A stretch of 64,000 bases of DNA from positions 372,001-436,000 of the forward strand of contig NZ_BQUV01000002.1 of assembly GCF_022835695.1 (NCBI RefSeq), written 5' to 3'. A program made the position numbers and the translations under genes. This DNA is from Bradyrhizobium sp. Ce-3. Its GTDB lineage: Bacteria > Pseudomonadota > Alphaproteobacteria > Rhizobiales > Xanthobacteraceae. Under the pieces are notes generated by a model, which saw only the letters and a list, made by a program, of their open reading frames with translations, had not been told where the DNA came from and made no database searches. Positions 21,053 to 29,463 of the stretch are shown here, one piece after another (the stretch's first letter is position 1; every line of letters begins with the position of its first letter).

Positions 21053-24000
21053 ATGTGCGGTGCGCGAATGCGGCGATCCTCTGGGCGCAGCCTGACGTCG
21101 ATGTCGGCCGGTGCCGCATCACTTGCCCTGGTCTCTCAGCTCTGTTGGTCGCCGTTCACGCCGGCGTTTGCCGATGGCGGCAGGGGAGGCAATTCCCATC
21201 CTGTATTTCCTGTCGGTATTGGCGGCGCGGGTGGAGCGGACGGTTTGGCCGGAACCGATGGCACCAGTCCGGCTGCCGGCAGCGCTGGCGGTGGTGGAGG
21301 TGGCGGAGGCGGCGGCGCTGGAAACGCTCCCGGCGGAGCAGGCGGGCTCGGCGCTAGCGGCCTTCAGGGCGCGACGGGCGGCAATGGCGGCGCGGGCGGT
21401 GCCGGAGGTACCAACACGCAATCCGTTTCGCAGACCGACAATTCTGCACCGATCACCGGAGGCACAGGCGGGATTGGAAACAGCGGGGCTCCCGGCATCG
21501 GTCAAGGTGCGGACGCCGGTGGCGGCGGCGGCGGTGGCTCGGGCGGGAACGCGCTCGTCGTGACTGGAACGGCGGCAAGCTCGAATGGCTCGACCCTGAC
21601 GGGTGGAACCGGTGGAGGAGGCGGGAGCGGCGGCACCCCCGCCCCGGCGTCGGGCGGCAGCGGCGGCAATGGCGGTGACGGCGGGGCCGGCCTGAAGCTC
21701 GCCGGCCCGGGCGTTGTCTTCACCAATACCGGCACAATCCAGGGCGGGCTGGGCGGCATCGGCGGAAACGGAGGCGCCGGATCCCAAGGTGGTTTTGGTG
21801 GCAACGGCGGGGCCGGGGGAGTGGGCGTCCTCGCTGCCGCGCAAGCCGTGCTGGTCAACAGTGGGACTATCCAGGGCGGCAACGGCGCGATCCCGGGAGT
21901 CGGGGGCGGCGGCAATTCCGCTGGGAGAGCCGGTGTGGCAGGGGCAGGTGGCGCCGGCATTGCCGGTGCAGGTCTCACGGTCATCAACAGCGGCACCATT
22001 GCCGGCGGCGTGTCGGGAACAGGGGGCGTCCGCGCCAACGCCATCACCTTCACCGGCGGAAGCAACACGCTGCAGCTTCAGGTCGGATCCAACATTGTCG
22101 GCAATGTCGTCGGCACCGGGAGCGATGCGTTTCAGCTCGGCGGCAGCGGCAACGGCACGTTCGGCCTCGGCGCGTTGGGCGGCGGTCAGCAGTATCAGGG
22201 TTTTGCAAGTTTCGGCGTGGTCGGCGGCGTCTGGACGGTGACGGGCACCAACGCCGCGCCGATGTCGTTCAGCGTCGCTGGCGGCACCATGGCCGTTACC
22301 GGCACGCTCAACGCGTCGAGCCTCGCGGTGAACGCCGGCGGCACGCTCGATCTCGGCGGCACGACGCAAACGTCGGCGACCGTCAAGCTCGGCGGCGGCA
22401 CCATCCAGAACGGCGCGCTCAACGGCGCCATCACCTCGACCGGCGGCACCATCAACGGCCTCGGCGGGACTGCGAGCCTCGACGCGACCGCCGGCACGAC
22501 CTTCGTCCTTGGCACCAACACCTTCACCGGCGGCACCACGGTGACCAATGCGACGCTGACGGTGAACGGCTCGCTCAGCGATCCCATCATCGGGGCCGGC
22601 GGCCTGCTCAACGGCACCGGCTCGGTCGGCGCCACGACGATCCAGAGCGGCGGCACCTTCGCGCCAGGCTCCGGCACGCCGGGGACGTCGATGACGGTGA
22701 ACGGCAATCTCGCGTTCCAGTCCGGCGCGCTCTATGTCGTCGCGCTCAATCCTGCGAGCGCATCCTCGGCCAATGTGAGCGGGACCGCGACGCTCGGCGG
22801 CGCCGCCGTCAATGCGGTGTTCGCCAACGGCAGCTATATCTCGAAACAATATACCATCCTGAGCGCCGGCAGCGTCAGCGGTACCTTCGGCGCGTTCAGC
22901 AACACCAACCTGCCGGCAAATTTCAGCGACACGCTGAGCTACGACGCCAGTCATGCCTATCTCAATCTGACGCTGAACTTTGTGCCGCCACCGCCAGGCC
23001 CCAACTTCGGCGGTGGCCTGTCCATCAACCAGCAAGGCGTCGCGAACACACTGGTCAATTACTTCAACGCTACAGGCGGCATTCCGATGGTCTACGGCAC
23101 GCTGACGTCATCGGGTCTGACGCAGGCCTCGGGCGAACTGGCGACCGGCTCGCAGCAGACCACGTTCGATGCCATGAATTTGTTCATGGGCCTGCTGACC
23201 GATCCGTTCATGAATCGGAACGGTGGCGCTGATACGGCACCGGGCGCATCGGGCTATGCGGACGAGGGCGGTGCCAGCGCCTATGCCGCCACCCGCAAGA
23301 CCAATGCCTTTGCGATGTTCACCAAGGCACCGGCGGTGCCTTTCGTGCCGCGCTGGAGCGTGTGGGCGGCGGGCTATGGCGGTTCGCAATCGACCAGCGG
23401 CAACGCCGTGACCGGATCGAACGACACCACCAGCAGCGTGTACGGCACCGCGGTCGGAGCCGACTATCTGTTCTCGCCGAACACCATCGCGGGCTTCGCG
23501 CTGGCCGGAGGCGGCACCAACTTCTCCGTCGCGGGCAGCGGCAGCGGCCGGTCGGATTTGTTCCAGGCCGGCGCCTATTTCCGCCACACCGAAGGTGCGG
23601 CCTATGTCACCGCTGCGTTGGCCTATGGCTGGCAGGACGTCACCACCAACCGCACCGTCACGGTCGCCGGTCTCGACCAGCTGCGCGCCGAGTTCAATGC
23701 CAACACCTATTCGGGCCGCCTCGAAGGCGGCTATCGCATCATTGCGCCATGGACCGGCGGCATCGGCATCACGCCCTATGCCGCGGGCCAGTTCACGACG
23801 TTCGATCTGCCCGGTTATGCCGAGCAGGCCGTCGTCGGCTCCAGCGCGTTTGCGCTCACCTATGCCGCAAAGAGCGTCACGGATGTCAGAAGCGAACTCG
23901 GTATCCGCACCGACAAGTCCTTCCTCGTCCAGGACGGTCTGCTGACGCTGCGCACGCGCTTCGCCTGGGCGCATGACTACGATCCCGACCGGTCGATCGG

Positions 24001-24196
24001 AGCGACCTTCCAGGCGCTGCCCGGTACGAGCTTCGTCGTCAACGGTGCGGCGCAGGCAAGCGACTCCGCGCTGACCACAGCATCCGTGGAGATGAAGTGG
24101 CGCAACGGCTGGTCGGCGGCTGCGACCTTCGAAGGCGAGTTCTCCGACGTCACCTCGAGCTACGCAGGCAAGGGCGTGGTACGCTATCAGTGGTGA
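21053..24196 (+). CDS. Autotransporter with glycine-rich passenger
   Basis: 1047-residue type V secretion protein. Residues 1-41: signal peptide with a basic start and long hydrophobic core ending near PAFA. Residues about 42-330: extremely glycine-rich passenger (GGAGG, GGNGGAGG and GGGG runs). Residues about 330-650: beta-helix-like segments with repeated autotransporter-associated strands (GGTLDLGGT, GTNTFTGGTTVTNATLTVNG, GTGSVGATTIQSGGTFAPGSG). Residues about 765-1047: autotransporter beta-barrel starting at RWSVWAAGYGGSQ and ending in the aromatic RYQW needed for outer-membrane insertion. ATG 21053 has AGGCG 7 nt upstream; ATG 21068 is the alternative. Adhesin or surface-coat function is inferred. 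Regulation not visible. Confidence 0.9.
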   Translation: MCGARMRRSSGRSLTSMSAGAASLALVSQLCWSPFTPAFADGGRGGNSHPVFPVGIGGAGGADGLAGTDGTSPAAGSAGGGGGGGGGGAGNAPGGAGGLGASGLQGATGGNGGAGGAGGTNTQSVSQTDNSAPITGGTGGIGNSGAPGIGQGADAGGGGGGGSGGNALVVTGTAASSNGSTLTGGTGGGGGSGGTPAPASGGSGGNGGDGGAGLKLAGPGVVFTNTGTIQGGLGGIGGNGGAGSQGGFGGNGGAGGVGVLAAAQAVLVNSGTIQGGNGAIPGVGGGGNSAGRAGVAGAGGAGIAGAGLTVINSGTIAGGVSGTGGVRANAITFTGGSNTLQLQVGSNIVGNVVGTGSDAFQLGGSGNGTFGLGALGGGQQYQGFASFGVVGGVWTVTGTNAAPMSFSVAGGTMAVTGTLNASSLAVNAGGTLDLGGTTQTSATVKLGGGTIQNGALNGAITSTGGTINGLGGTASLDATAGTTFVLGTNTFTGGTTVTNATLTVNGSLSDPIIGAGGLLNGTGSVGATTIQSGGTFAPGSGTPGTSMTVNGNLAFQSGALYVVALNPASASSANVSGTATLGGAAVNAVFANGSYISKQYTILSAGSVSGTFGAFSNTNLPANFSDTLSYDASHAYLNLTLNFVPPPPGPNFGGGLSINQQGVANTLVNYFNATGGIPMVYGTLTSSGLTQASGELATGSQQTTFDAMNLFMGLLTDPFMNRNGGADTAPGASGYADEGGASAYAATRKTNAFAMFTKAPAVPFVPRWSVWAAGYGGSQSTSGNAVTGSNDTTSSVYGTAVGADYLFSPNTIAGFALAGGGTNFSVAGSGSGRSDLFQAGAYFRHTEGAAYVTAALAYGWQDVTTNRTVTVAGLDQLRAEFNANTYSGRLEGGYRIIAPWTGGIGITPYAAGQFTTFDLPGYAEQAVVGSSAFALTYAAKSVTDVRSELGIRTDKSFLVQDGLLTLRTRFAWAHDYDPDRSIGATFQALPGTSFVVNGAAQASDSALTTASVEMKWRNGWSAAATFEGEFSDVTSSYAGKGVVRYQW

Positions 24197-24310
24197 GTTC
24201 GGAGTTGCGCGACCGGTCCACCGCAACAACGCGCCAAACTGCCACGATCGAGGCTATTCGCATTTTCCGAAATAACGCTTGACGCGCACCCCAACTCAGA
24301 TGTTCAATGC

Positions 24311-24717
24311 GTCCATCTCACCCGATCGAGGGACGCTTCGCGGTCGTCACGAACGTGGGTCGAGATGCGGTGGACGCCGAGTGCGCAACTGACGAGTGCG
24401 CATGACGCGGACGGCGAAGTCGTGTGGTCCTGACGCCCTGGTGGCAGGTGTCTTTTCCGATTGCGCAGGTCGCGCGTTGCGAAGACGGTGACAAGCAAGC
24501 CCAGTCTCGCCGGGGAGAGCACGAAGTAAGCCGTAGCCCATCGCGCAGGGAAAGCCGGATTGCTCCGGTTACACCTGTGGTCCTACCCCCGTGCTTTCTA
24601 CCCTATTGCACGGGGCCCATGGGTGCGATCGGCACCCGGCTTTCCCTGCGCCCTCTGTGAGAGGAGCGGCGGAACGACAAGCAAAGCTCGGGCAAAACAT
24701 GTCGCGAGAATGCCGAA
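24311..24717. repeat. Bradyrhizobium-type interspersed repeat with nested hairpins
   Basis: A non-coding stretch downstream of the autotransporter gene that I recognise as a multicopy intergenic element of Bradyrhizobium/Rhodopseudomonas (segments such as CATCTCACCCGATCGAGGGA, AAGTCGTGTGGTCCTGACGC and GGGAGAGCACGAA). Within it, GCGCAGGGAAAGCCGG (24543-24558) is perfectly complementary to 24636-24651. A nested inner stem CCCCGTGC / GCACGGGG gives a long two-level hairpin. No protein-coding capacity is evident. Boundaries are approximate and the copy number cannot be judged from one window. Confidence 0.65.
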
Positions 24718-24752
24718 GTATGACCCACTAGCCGTGCAACATTCTCGGTGTC

Positions 24753-24868
24753 GTCCCGGCGAAGACCGGGACCCATAACCACAAATGCCGATTGTTGTGC
24801 GACGTTGGAACAACGAGTCCCTTCTGCAACGCAAGCCGCGGAGTATGGGTCCCTGCTTTCGCAGGGAC
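24753..24868. repeat. Double-hairpin palindromic repeat
   Basis: Two small hairpins bracket a larger one. GTCCCGG/CCGGGAC (24753-24772, 6-nt loop) is at the left and GTCCCTGC/GCAGGGAC (24849-24868, loop TTTC) at the right. In addition GGGACCCATA (24768-24777) pairs with TATGGGTCCC (24844-24853). This GTCGTCCC...GGGACCCATA design is typical of intergenic repeats in Bradyrhizobium. It lies just downstream of the convergent ABC permease gene and could also act as a transcript 3' end structure. Confidence 0.75.
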
Positions 24869-24906
24869 AACGAATGGAGAGAGCCGTGGACTCACCTCCA
24901 TCGTTC

Positions 24907-25944
24907 TCACTCCGCCGTCTGCTCCCGCAGCCGCTGCGCGTAGACGTTGATGATCAGCGCGGCGAGCAGGATCAGGCCGCGGATCAGGATCTTCAGGAAG
25001 CTGTCGATATTGACGTGGTCGAGGCCGTTGTTGAGCACGCCGAGCACGAACAGGCCGACGATGGTGTTGCCGATGCCGCCGCGGCCGCCGAACAGGCTGG
25101 TACCGCCGACCACCACGGCCGCGATCGAGTCGAGCAGGTAGGTGTCGAACTCGTTCTGCTGCGCGCTGCCGAAATGGGCGACGCCGAGCATGCCGCCGAT
25201 GCCGGAGCAGACCGCCGAGATCACCATCACGCTGCCGAGGATCAGCTTGACGTTCAGCCCGGCGAATTCCGCGGCCTCGCGGTTGCCGCCGACCATGTAG
25301 ACGTAGCGGCCGAACCGCGTGTAGGTCAGCACCAGATGGCCGCCGAGCAGCATCACCGCCGCGACGATCACGATCCAGGGGACGCCGCCGATCGAACCCG
25401 ACCCGAGCGTCGTGATCAGGTCCGGCACCTTGTAGGCGATCTGGCCGCGCACCAGCAGCGCGGAGACGCCGGCCGCGATCTGCATCATGGCGAGCGTCAT
25501 GATGAAGGAGGGGATGCCGATCATGGTCAGCCCCAGCGCATTGACGAGGCCGAGCAGGGCGCACAGCGCCAGCGCCAGCAGGATCGCGACGATGCCCGGC
25601 ATCGGGACGTTGGCGATGTTGACGTAGGATTCCTGCAGCGTGAAATACGCCACCGCGATGCCGGTGACGTTGGCGATGCTGGCGATCGACAGGTCGATCT
25701 CGGCACACAGGATCACGAAGGTGAGGCCGACCGCGATGATGCCGGTGACCGAAACCTGGGTCAGGATGTTGCCGACATTGTCGATGGTCGCAAACGACGG
25801 GCTCGCGATCGCGAAAAAGGCGCTGAGGAAGATCAGCGTCAGGAACGGCGCAATGTTGCGCATCTGCGAACGCAGGAACGGCGCCAGCCCGCGCGGCCGC
25901 TGGTGATCCGCAGGCCTCGTCGCACTGTCACTGCTTGCCATCAT
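24907..25944 (-). CDS. Sugar ABC transporter permease (RbsC-like)
   Basis: 345-residue inner-membrane permease with about eight to ten transmembrane helices, of the branched-chain/ribose-type permease family. Characteristic segments are LVGLVNALGLTMIGIPSFIMTLAMM near the middle and the cytoplasmic EAA-like GNREAAEFAGLNV. The C-terminal GTSLFGGRGGIGNTIVGLFVLGVLNNGL is diagnostic of RbsC relatives. Third gene of a minus-strand operon after the binding protein and the ATPase (9-nt gap to the ATPase). Substrate unknown; probably a monosaccharide or polyol. Confidence 0.93.
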   Translation of the reverse strand: MMASSDSATRPADHQRPRGLAPFLRSQMRNIAPFLTLIFLSAFFAIASPSFATIDNVGNILTQVSVTGIIAVGLTFVILCAEIDLSIASIANVTGIAVAYFTLQESYVNIANVPMPGIVAILLALALCALLGLVNALGLTMIGIPSFIMTLAMMQIAAGVSALLVRGQIAYKVPDLITTLGSGSIGGVPWIVIVAAVMLLGGHLVLTYTRFGRYVYMVGGNREAAEFAGLNVKLILGSVMVISAVCSGIGGMLGVAHFGSAQQNEFDTYLLDSIAAVVVGGTSLFGGRGGIGNTIVGLFVLGVLNNGLDHVNIDSFLKILIRGLILLAALIINVYAQRLREQTAE

Positions 25945-25953
25945 GTCTCTCCA

Positions 25954-27456
25954 TCAAGCCGCCTCGAGCAGCCTATCCTTGCTGACCGCTTCGCCGGCGA
26001 ATTCGCGCACCACCGCACCGCGCTTCAGCACCAGGATCCGGTCGGCCAGCGACAGCACCGTTTCCGGCTCGGTCGACAGCACGATGATCGCCAGTCCCTT
26101 GGCGCGAAGATCGCGCACGATGTTGATCACGTCGTTCTTGGCCCCGACGTCCATGCCGCGGGTCGGCTCGCACAGCACCAAAAGGCGCGGCGGGTAGGTC
26201 AGCCATTTTGCCAGCGCCACCTTCTGCTGGTTGCCGCCGGAGAGCATGCCGAGATCGAGCCCGACCACCGGCGGCCTGATCTGCAACTGCTCGACCTGGC
26301 GCTGGGCGATGGCGCGTTCGCGCATCGGCTTGAGCAGCAGCGACGAGATCCGCTCGAGGATGCTGATCGAGATGTTCTTGTAGACCGGTTCCTGGTGGAA
26401 CAGCATGGCGCGGCGGCTCTCCGGCACCAGCGCGACGCCGGCCCGCCGCGCCGCCGCGGTGCTGCGGAAGGTCTTCGCGGCGCCATCGACCGCAAGCGTG
26501 CCGCCATCGGGCCTGAGCTTGCCGAACAGGATGCGCGACAGCTCCAACTGGCCGCAGCCCATGAAGCCGTAGATGCCGAGCACCTCGCCGGAGCGGGCCT
26601 CGAACGAGACGTCCTGCAGGGTGCGGCCGAGCGAAAGCTGGTCGACCTTCAGGACGGCCGAGCCGCCACCGGGTTGCGGCAGCATCAGGTCGTCGGTGTA
26701 GCTGTGTTCCAGCGCCTCGCCGCCGCGGCCGATCATGGCCTCGATCAGGGCGCCCTTGCTGGTGTCGGCGGACGCCGTCTCGGCGATCTTTCGCCCGTTG
26801 CGGAACACGGTCACCACGTCGGAGACCCGCAGGATATCCTCGATGAAATGCGAGATGAAGACGATGCTGGTGCCCTCGTCGCGCAGCTTGTGCAGCGTCG
26901 CGAACAGGCGTTCGACCTCGGGCGGGGAGAGCGCGGAGGTCGGCTCGTCGAGGATGATGATGCGCGCGCCCGAGAACAGCACGCGGGCGATCTCGATCAG
27001 CTGCTGCAGGCCGATCGGCAGGTCGCCAAGCCGCGTCATCGGATCGACGTCGATGCCGAACCGAGACAGCTGCTCGCCGGCCTCGCGGGCCATCCGCCGC
27101 CATTGCACGAAGCCGAGGCGGTTGGTCGGCTGGTTGCCGAGGAAGACGTTCTCGGCGACGGTGAGGTCAGGCGCGACGCTGAGCTCCTGATGCACCATGC
27201 CGATGCCGGCGGCGTGGGCGTCGCGGGTGGAGCGGAAGCGGGTCTCCTTGCCGTCGAGCATGAAACGGCCGGAGAACTCCGGGTGCACGCCGGCGATGAT
27301 CTTCATCAGCGTGCTTTTTCCGGCGCCGTTCTCGCCGACGAGACCATGGATCTCGCCGGCGTGCAGCGCAAAGTCGACCCCACGAAGGGCTTCGACACCG
27401 CCGAAGGCCTTCGTGATCTGGTTCAACTCGAGGATCGGGGAGCGTCCCTGCGACAT
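25954..27456 (-). CDS. Sugar ABC transporter ATP-binding protein (RbsA-like, two ATPase domains)
   Basis: 500-residue duplicated ATPase that energises import. Domain 1 (about residues 8-235) has Walker A GLVGENGAGKSTLMK, signature LPIGLQQLIEIARVL and Walker B IIILDEPTSAL. Domain 2 (about 260-495) has a degenerate Walker A (GFMGCGQLELS, lacking GKS/T), a canonical SGGNQQKVALAKWL signature and LLVLCEPTRGMDVG. The asymmetric second site is normal for this family (RbsA, MglA, XylG). Middle gene of the operon; 9 nt separate it from both partners. Confidence 0.94.
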   Translation of the reverse strand: MSQGRSPILELNQITKAFGGVEALRGVDFALHAGEIHGLVGENGAGKSTLMKIIAGVHPEFSGRFMLDGKETRFRSTRDAHAAGIGMVHQELSVAPDLTVAENVFLGNQPTNRLGFVQWRRMAREAGEQLSRFGIDVDPMTRLGDLPIGLQQLIEIARVLFSGARIIILDEPTSALSPPEVERLFATLHKLRDEGTSIVFISHFIEDILRVSDVVTVFRNGRKIAETASADTSKGALIEAMIGRGGEALEHSYTDDLMLPQPGGGSAVLKVDQLSLGRTLQDVSFEARSGEVLGIYGFMGCGQLELSRILFGKLRPDGGTLAVDGAAKTFRSTAAARRAGVALVPESRRAMLFHQEPVYKNISISILERISSLLLKPMRERAIAQRQVEQLQIRPPVVGLDLGMLSGGNQQKVALAKWLTYPPRLLVLCEPTRGMDVGAKNDVINIVRDLRAKGLAIIVLSTEPETVLSLADRILVLKRGAVVREFAGEAVSKDRLLEAA

Positions 27457-27465
27457 GCGGACCGC

Positions 27466-28503
27466 TCAGATCAGGAAGTGATCCTCCATCCATTGCATGC
27501 CGGCGGCGTTGGCCTTGGTCACGACGGGACCATCGGTCACGACGTTCTTCGGAATGCCCTGGCCGCTCTTCTCGCCGCCGACCACGGCCGCGACACCTGC
27601 GACGATCGCGCCGCCGTGGATGCGGCAGGATGGATTGCGCACAGTCGCGAACATGCGGCCTTCGCTGACCGCCTGGATCGCCGGCGGCATGGCATCGACG
27701 CCGCCGATCAGGATGTTGGTACGGTTGTGCGCCTTCATGATGTTGTAGGCGGCGAGCGCCATGTCGTCATTGTGGAAGAACGCGGCGTCGATCTGCGGAT
27801 ATTTCGTCAGATAGGTTTCCCAGAGCCGGGCGGTCTTAGAGACGTCCCAGTCGGCGGGCTGGGTATCCAGCACCTCGATGTTCGGGAACTGCTTGACGAC
27901 CGAGTTGAAGCCCTTGGCACGGCCCTGCGCGCCGGTGTGGCCGAGCGCGCCCTGGGTCATGATGACCTTGCCCTTGCCGCCGATCGCATTGCACAGCGCC
28001 TGGGTCACCGAGGCGCCCATGAACTCGTTGTCGGGCGCCAGGAACGAGTGGACGTTGATCTGATCGAGCGGCGCGATCAGCGTATCCATGTCGATCACCG
28101 GCGTGCCGGCGTCGATCATCTTCTGCACCGGCTGGGTCAGCGTGCCGATCCCGAACGCCTGGATCGCGACGAAGTCCCATTTCTGCGAGGCCATGTTGTC
28201 GATCGCGGCGCGCTGCTTGACGGCATCGAGCTGGCCGTCGAACCAGGTCACCTCGACGTTGAACAATTTGCCCCAGAACTCGGCGGCCTTCTTGCCCTGC
28301 GCGCACCACGTCGCCTGCAGTCCGGCATTGGAGAATGCGGCCTTCAGCGGCTTTTCCGAACGTCCCATTTCGGCTGCGAACGCGGAGGTCGTCACGCCCA
28401 TTCCGCCGAACAGGCCGGCCGCAGCTCCACCTGCCGCCGCCATTTGCAGAAGGTTGCGCCGCGTCGTCGACGCCTGGTCCATCCCCTTGTCGCTCTCTGG
28501 CAT
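27466..28503 (-). CDS. Sugar ABC transporter substrate-binding protein, Tat-type signal
   Basis: 345-residue periplasmic binding protein of the ribose/galactose-binding class (Peripla_BP_4). The N-terminus has a twin-arginine motif (TTRRNLLQMAAAGG) followed by a hydrophobic stretch ending in TSAFA, so export by the Tat system is likely. ATG 28503 with GGGAGCAAACA upstream is chosen; the frame is open further upstream, but that sequence does not resemble a leader. First gene of the operon, so the transporter is probably transcribed from just upstream of 28503. The ligand cannot be read from the sequence. Confidence 0.92.
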   Translation of the reverse strand: MPESDKGMDQASTTRRNLLQMAAAGGAAAGLFGGMGVTTSAFAAEMGRSEKPLKAAFSNAGLQATWCAQGKKAAEFWGKLFNVEVTWFDGQLDAVKQRAAIDNMASQKWDFVAIQAFGIGTLTQPVQKMIDAGTPVIDMDTLIAPLDQINVHSFLAPDNEFMGASVTQALCNAIGGKGKVIMTQGALGHTGAQGRAKGFNSVVKQFPNIEVLDTQPADWDVSKTARLWETYLTKYPQIDAAFFHNDDMALAAYNIMKAHNRTNILIGGVDAMPPAIQAVSEGRMFATVRNPSCRIHGGAIVAGVAAVVGGEKSGQGIPKNVVTDGPVVTKANAAGMQWMEDHFLI

Positions 28504-28591
28504 TGTTTGCTCCCTCTTCGTTTTTCTGACCGTCGGCGTCAGTTGCACGCGCCGCGGATAAAGCGAGTGTGTCACAATCGGAACGGTGACG

Positions 28592-29017
28592 CTACGGCCT
28601 CTCGTCCACGAGATGTTTCCGCTGCAGCACGATGGCCTCGATGTCGCGGAGCAGCTTGTGCCACGCAGCATCGATCTCCGCGGACCATTGCTCGCCGAGA
28701 ACGTCGCGCAGGCAGTCCGCGATCACGGCGAAGAATGCCACGAACAGTTCGCGCGGCGTGCCGTAGGCGTCATGCGAGAACACTTCCGATTCGATCAGGC
28801 GAAAATGTCCGCGGCGCTCGCCGGCGAAATCGAGGATGGCCTCGATGGTCAGCTGCAACATCGCGCCTTTCACCGGCTCGCTGCCTTCGCTGCGAAACAT
28901 CGTCTGTGCTTCGGGGTGTTCGCGAAACAGCCGCTGATACACGCGCGGCGTCAGATCATCGCAAGCCGCTGCTGCGAGTTCGAAACTACGTTCGATTGGA
29001 TTCGATGATGAGGTCAT
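28592..29017 (-). CDS. Single-domain globin-like protein
   Basis: 141-residue protein matching bacterial single-domain globins: N-terminal helix A/B segment IERSFELAAAACDDLTPRVYQRLF, EHPEAQTMF, and the C-terminal helices G/H (LFVAFFAVIADCLRDVLGEQWSAEIDAAWHKLL). His in RGHFRLIESEV is the best candidate for the proximal haem ligand. Such globins handle oxygen or nitric oxide, or act as redox sensors; which applies here is unknown. ATG 29017. A terminator hairpin and a short open frame lie immediately upstream on the same strand (see 29033-29179). Confidence 0.75.
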   Translation of the reverse strand: MTSSSNPIERSFELAAAACDDLTPRVYQRLFREHPEAQTMFRSEGSEPVKGAMLQLTIEAILDFAGERRGHFRLIESEVFSHDAYGTPRELFVAFFAVIADCLRDVLGEQWSAEIDAAWHKLLRDIEAIVLQRKHLVDERP

Positions 29018-29032
29018 TGCGCGATGCGATCA

Positions 29033-29179
29033 TCACACAAAAAAAGAGCAGGGCTCCAAGCCCTGCTCCAAAAATTGTGTCGACCCTATTTGCCCCAAAA
29101 ATTCGATTTGATCTTGATTGATGGGGTGACGCTGCTTGTGCGCGTCGGGCTCCTCCCGAGACTTGGACCACCAGGACAC
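29033..29179 (-). CDS. Possible 48-residue leader peptide upstream of the globin gene
   Basis: A GTG-initiated frame (GTG at 29179, CGAGG just upstream) runs through the terminator hairpin at 29046-29068 and stops at 29033, 15 nt before the globin ATG. The peptide starts VSWWSKSREEPDAHKQ and ends EPCSFFV. I do not recognise a family. Overlap of a short ORF with an intrinsic terminator in front of a gene is the layout of an attenuator. Equally, it may be chance within a small-RNA or non-coding transcript. Confidence 0.3.
   Translation of the reverse strand: MSWWSKSREEPDAHKQRHPINQDQIEFLGQIGSTQFLEQGLEPCSFFV
29046..29068 (-). terminator. Intrinsic terminator facing the globin gene (minus strand)
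   Basis: GAGCAGGGCT and AGCCCTGCTC form a perfect 10-bp stem with a 3-nt loop; on the minus strand it is followed by a run of seven T. On the plus strand there is no T-run. It stands 29 nt upstream of the globin start codon, on the globin's own strand, with no confident gene in front of it. It therefore ends either a small RNA or an attenuated globin leader transcript. Confidence 0.8.
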
Positions 29180-29330
29180 ACCTCGCGGCTGGCCTGAGCC
29201 CGAATTGGTAGACTATCTTTCCAGGCTTGTCATCATTTTCGGCAACGATTGTTCAATTTTCGAGCAATTTGCGAAATGATTGGGATGGCGCCACTGCCGG
29301 TTGCGAAAGTGAGCTGAAAACACGTGACGG

Positions 29331-29413
29331 GGTAAAGGGATACGATGGCTGTTGCAGTGGTCGTGGCGCAAGTGTCACGCCCCGCTATTTCCGTCAGCTG
29401 GAAGAAACCGGGC
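29331..29413 (+). promoter_or_regulatory. Cobalamin-riboswitch-like segments in the copper operon leader (tentative)
   Basis: Three segments occur in the order seen in cobalamin riboswitches: GGTAAAGGGATACGATGG (29331-29348), GGCGCAAGTGTCACG (29365-29379) and a B12-box-like GTCAGCTGGAAGAAACCGGG (from 29393). The 14-nt spacing between the second and third is much shorter than normal, and the usual GCCACTG region between them is absent. This is either a degenerate relic, a variant, or coincidence. Confidence 0.2.
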
Positions 29414-29463
29414 GTGTGTGCGATCTCGACTTCCGAGGCCCGTGGTGGTTAGGTCCGTTCCGG

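Noticed and set aside
20868-21122. Minus-strand ORF of 84 codons between mtnK and the autotransporter
   Set aside because: It overlaps the start of the autotransporter gene and has no convincing ribosome site. The middle (AELCEQLRRITEELARRR) looks protein-like, but this is not enough to list it as a gene.
21230-22040. Dense GGC/GGA repeats that could look like a tandem repeat or CRISPR-like array
   Set aside because: The repeats are irregular Gly codons in a continuous reading frame of the autotransporter; there are no constant repeat units with unique spacers and no cas genes.
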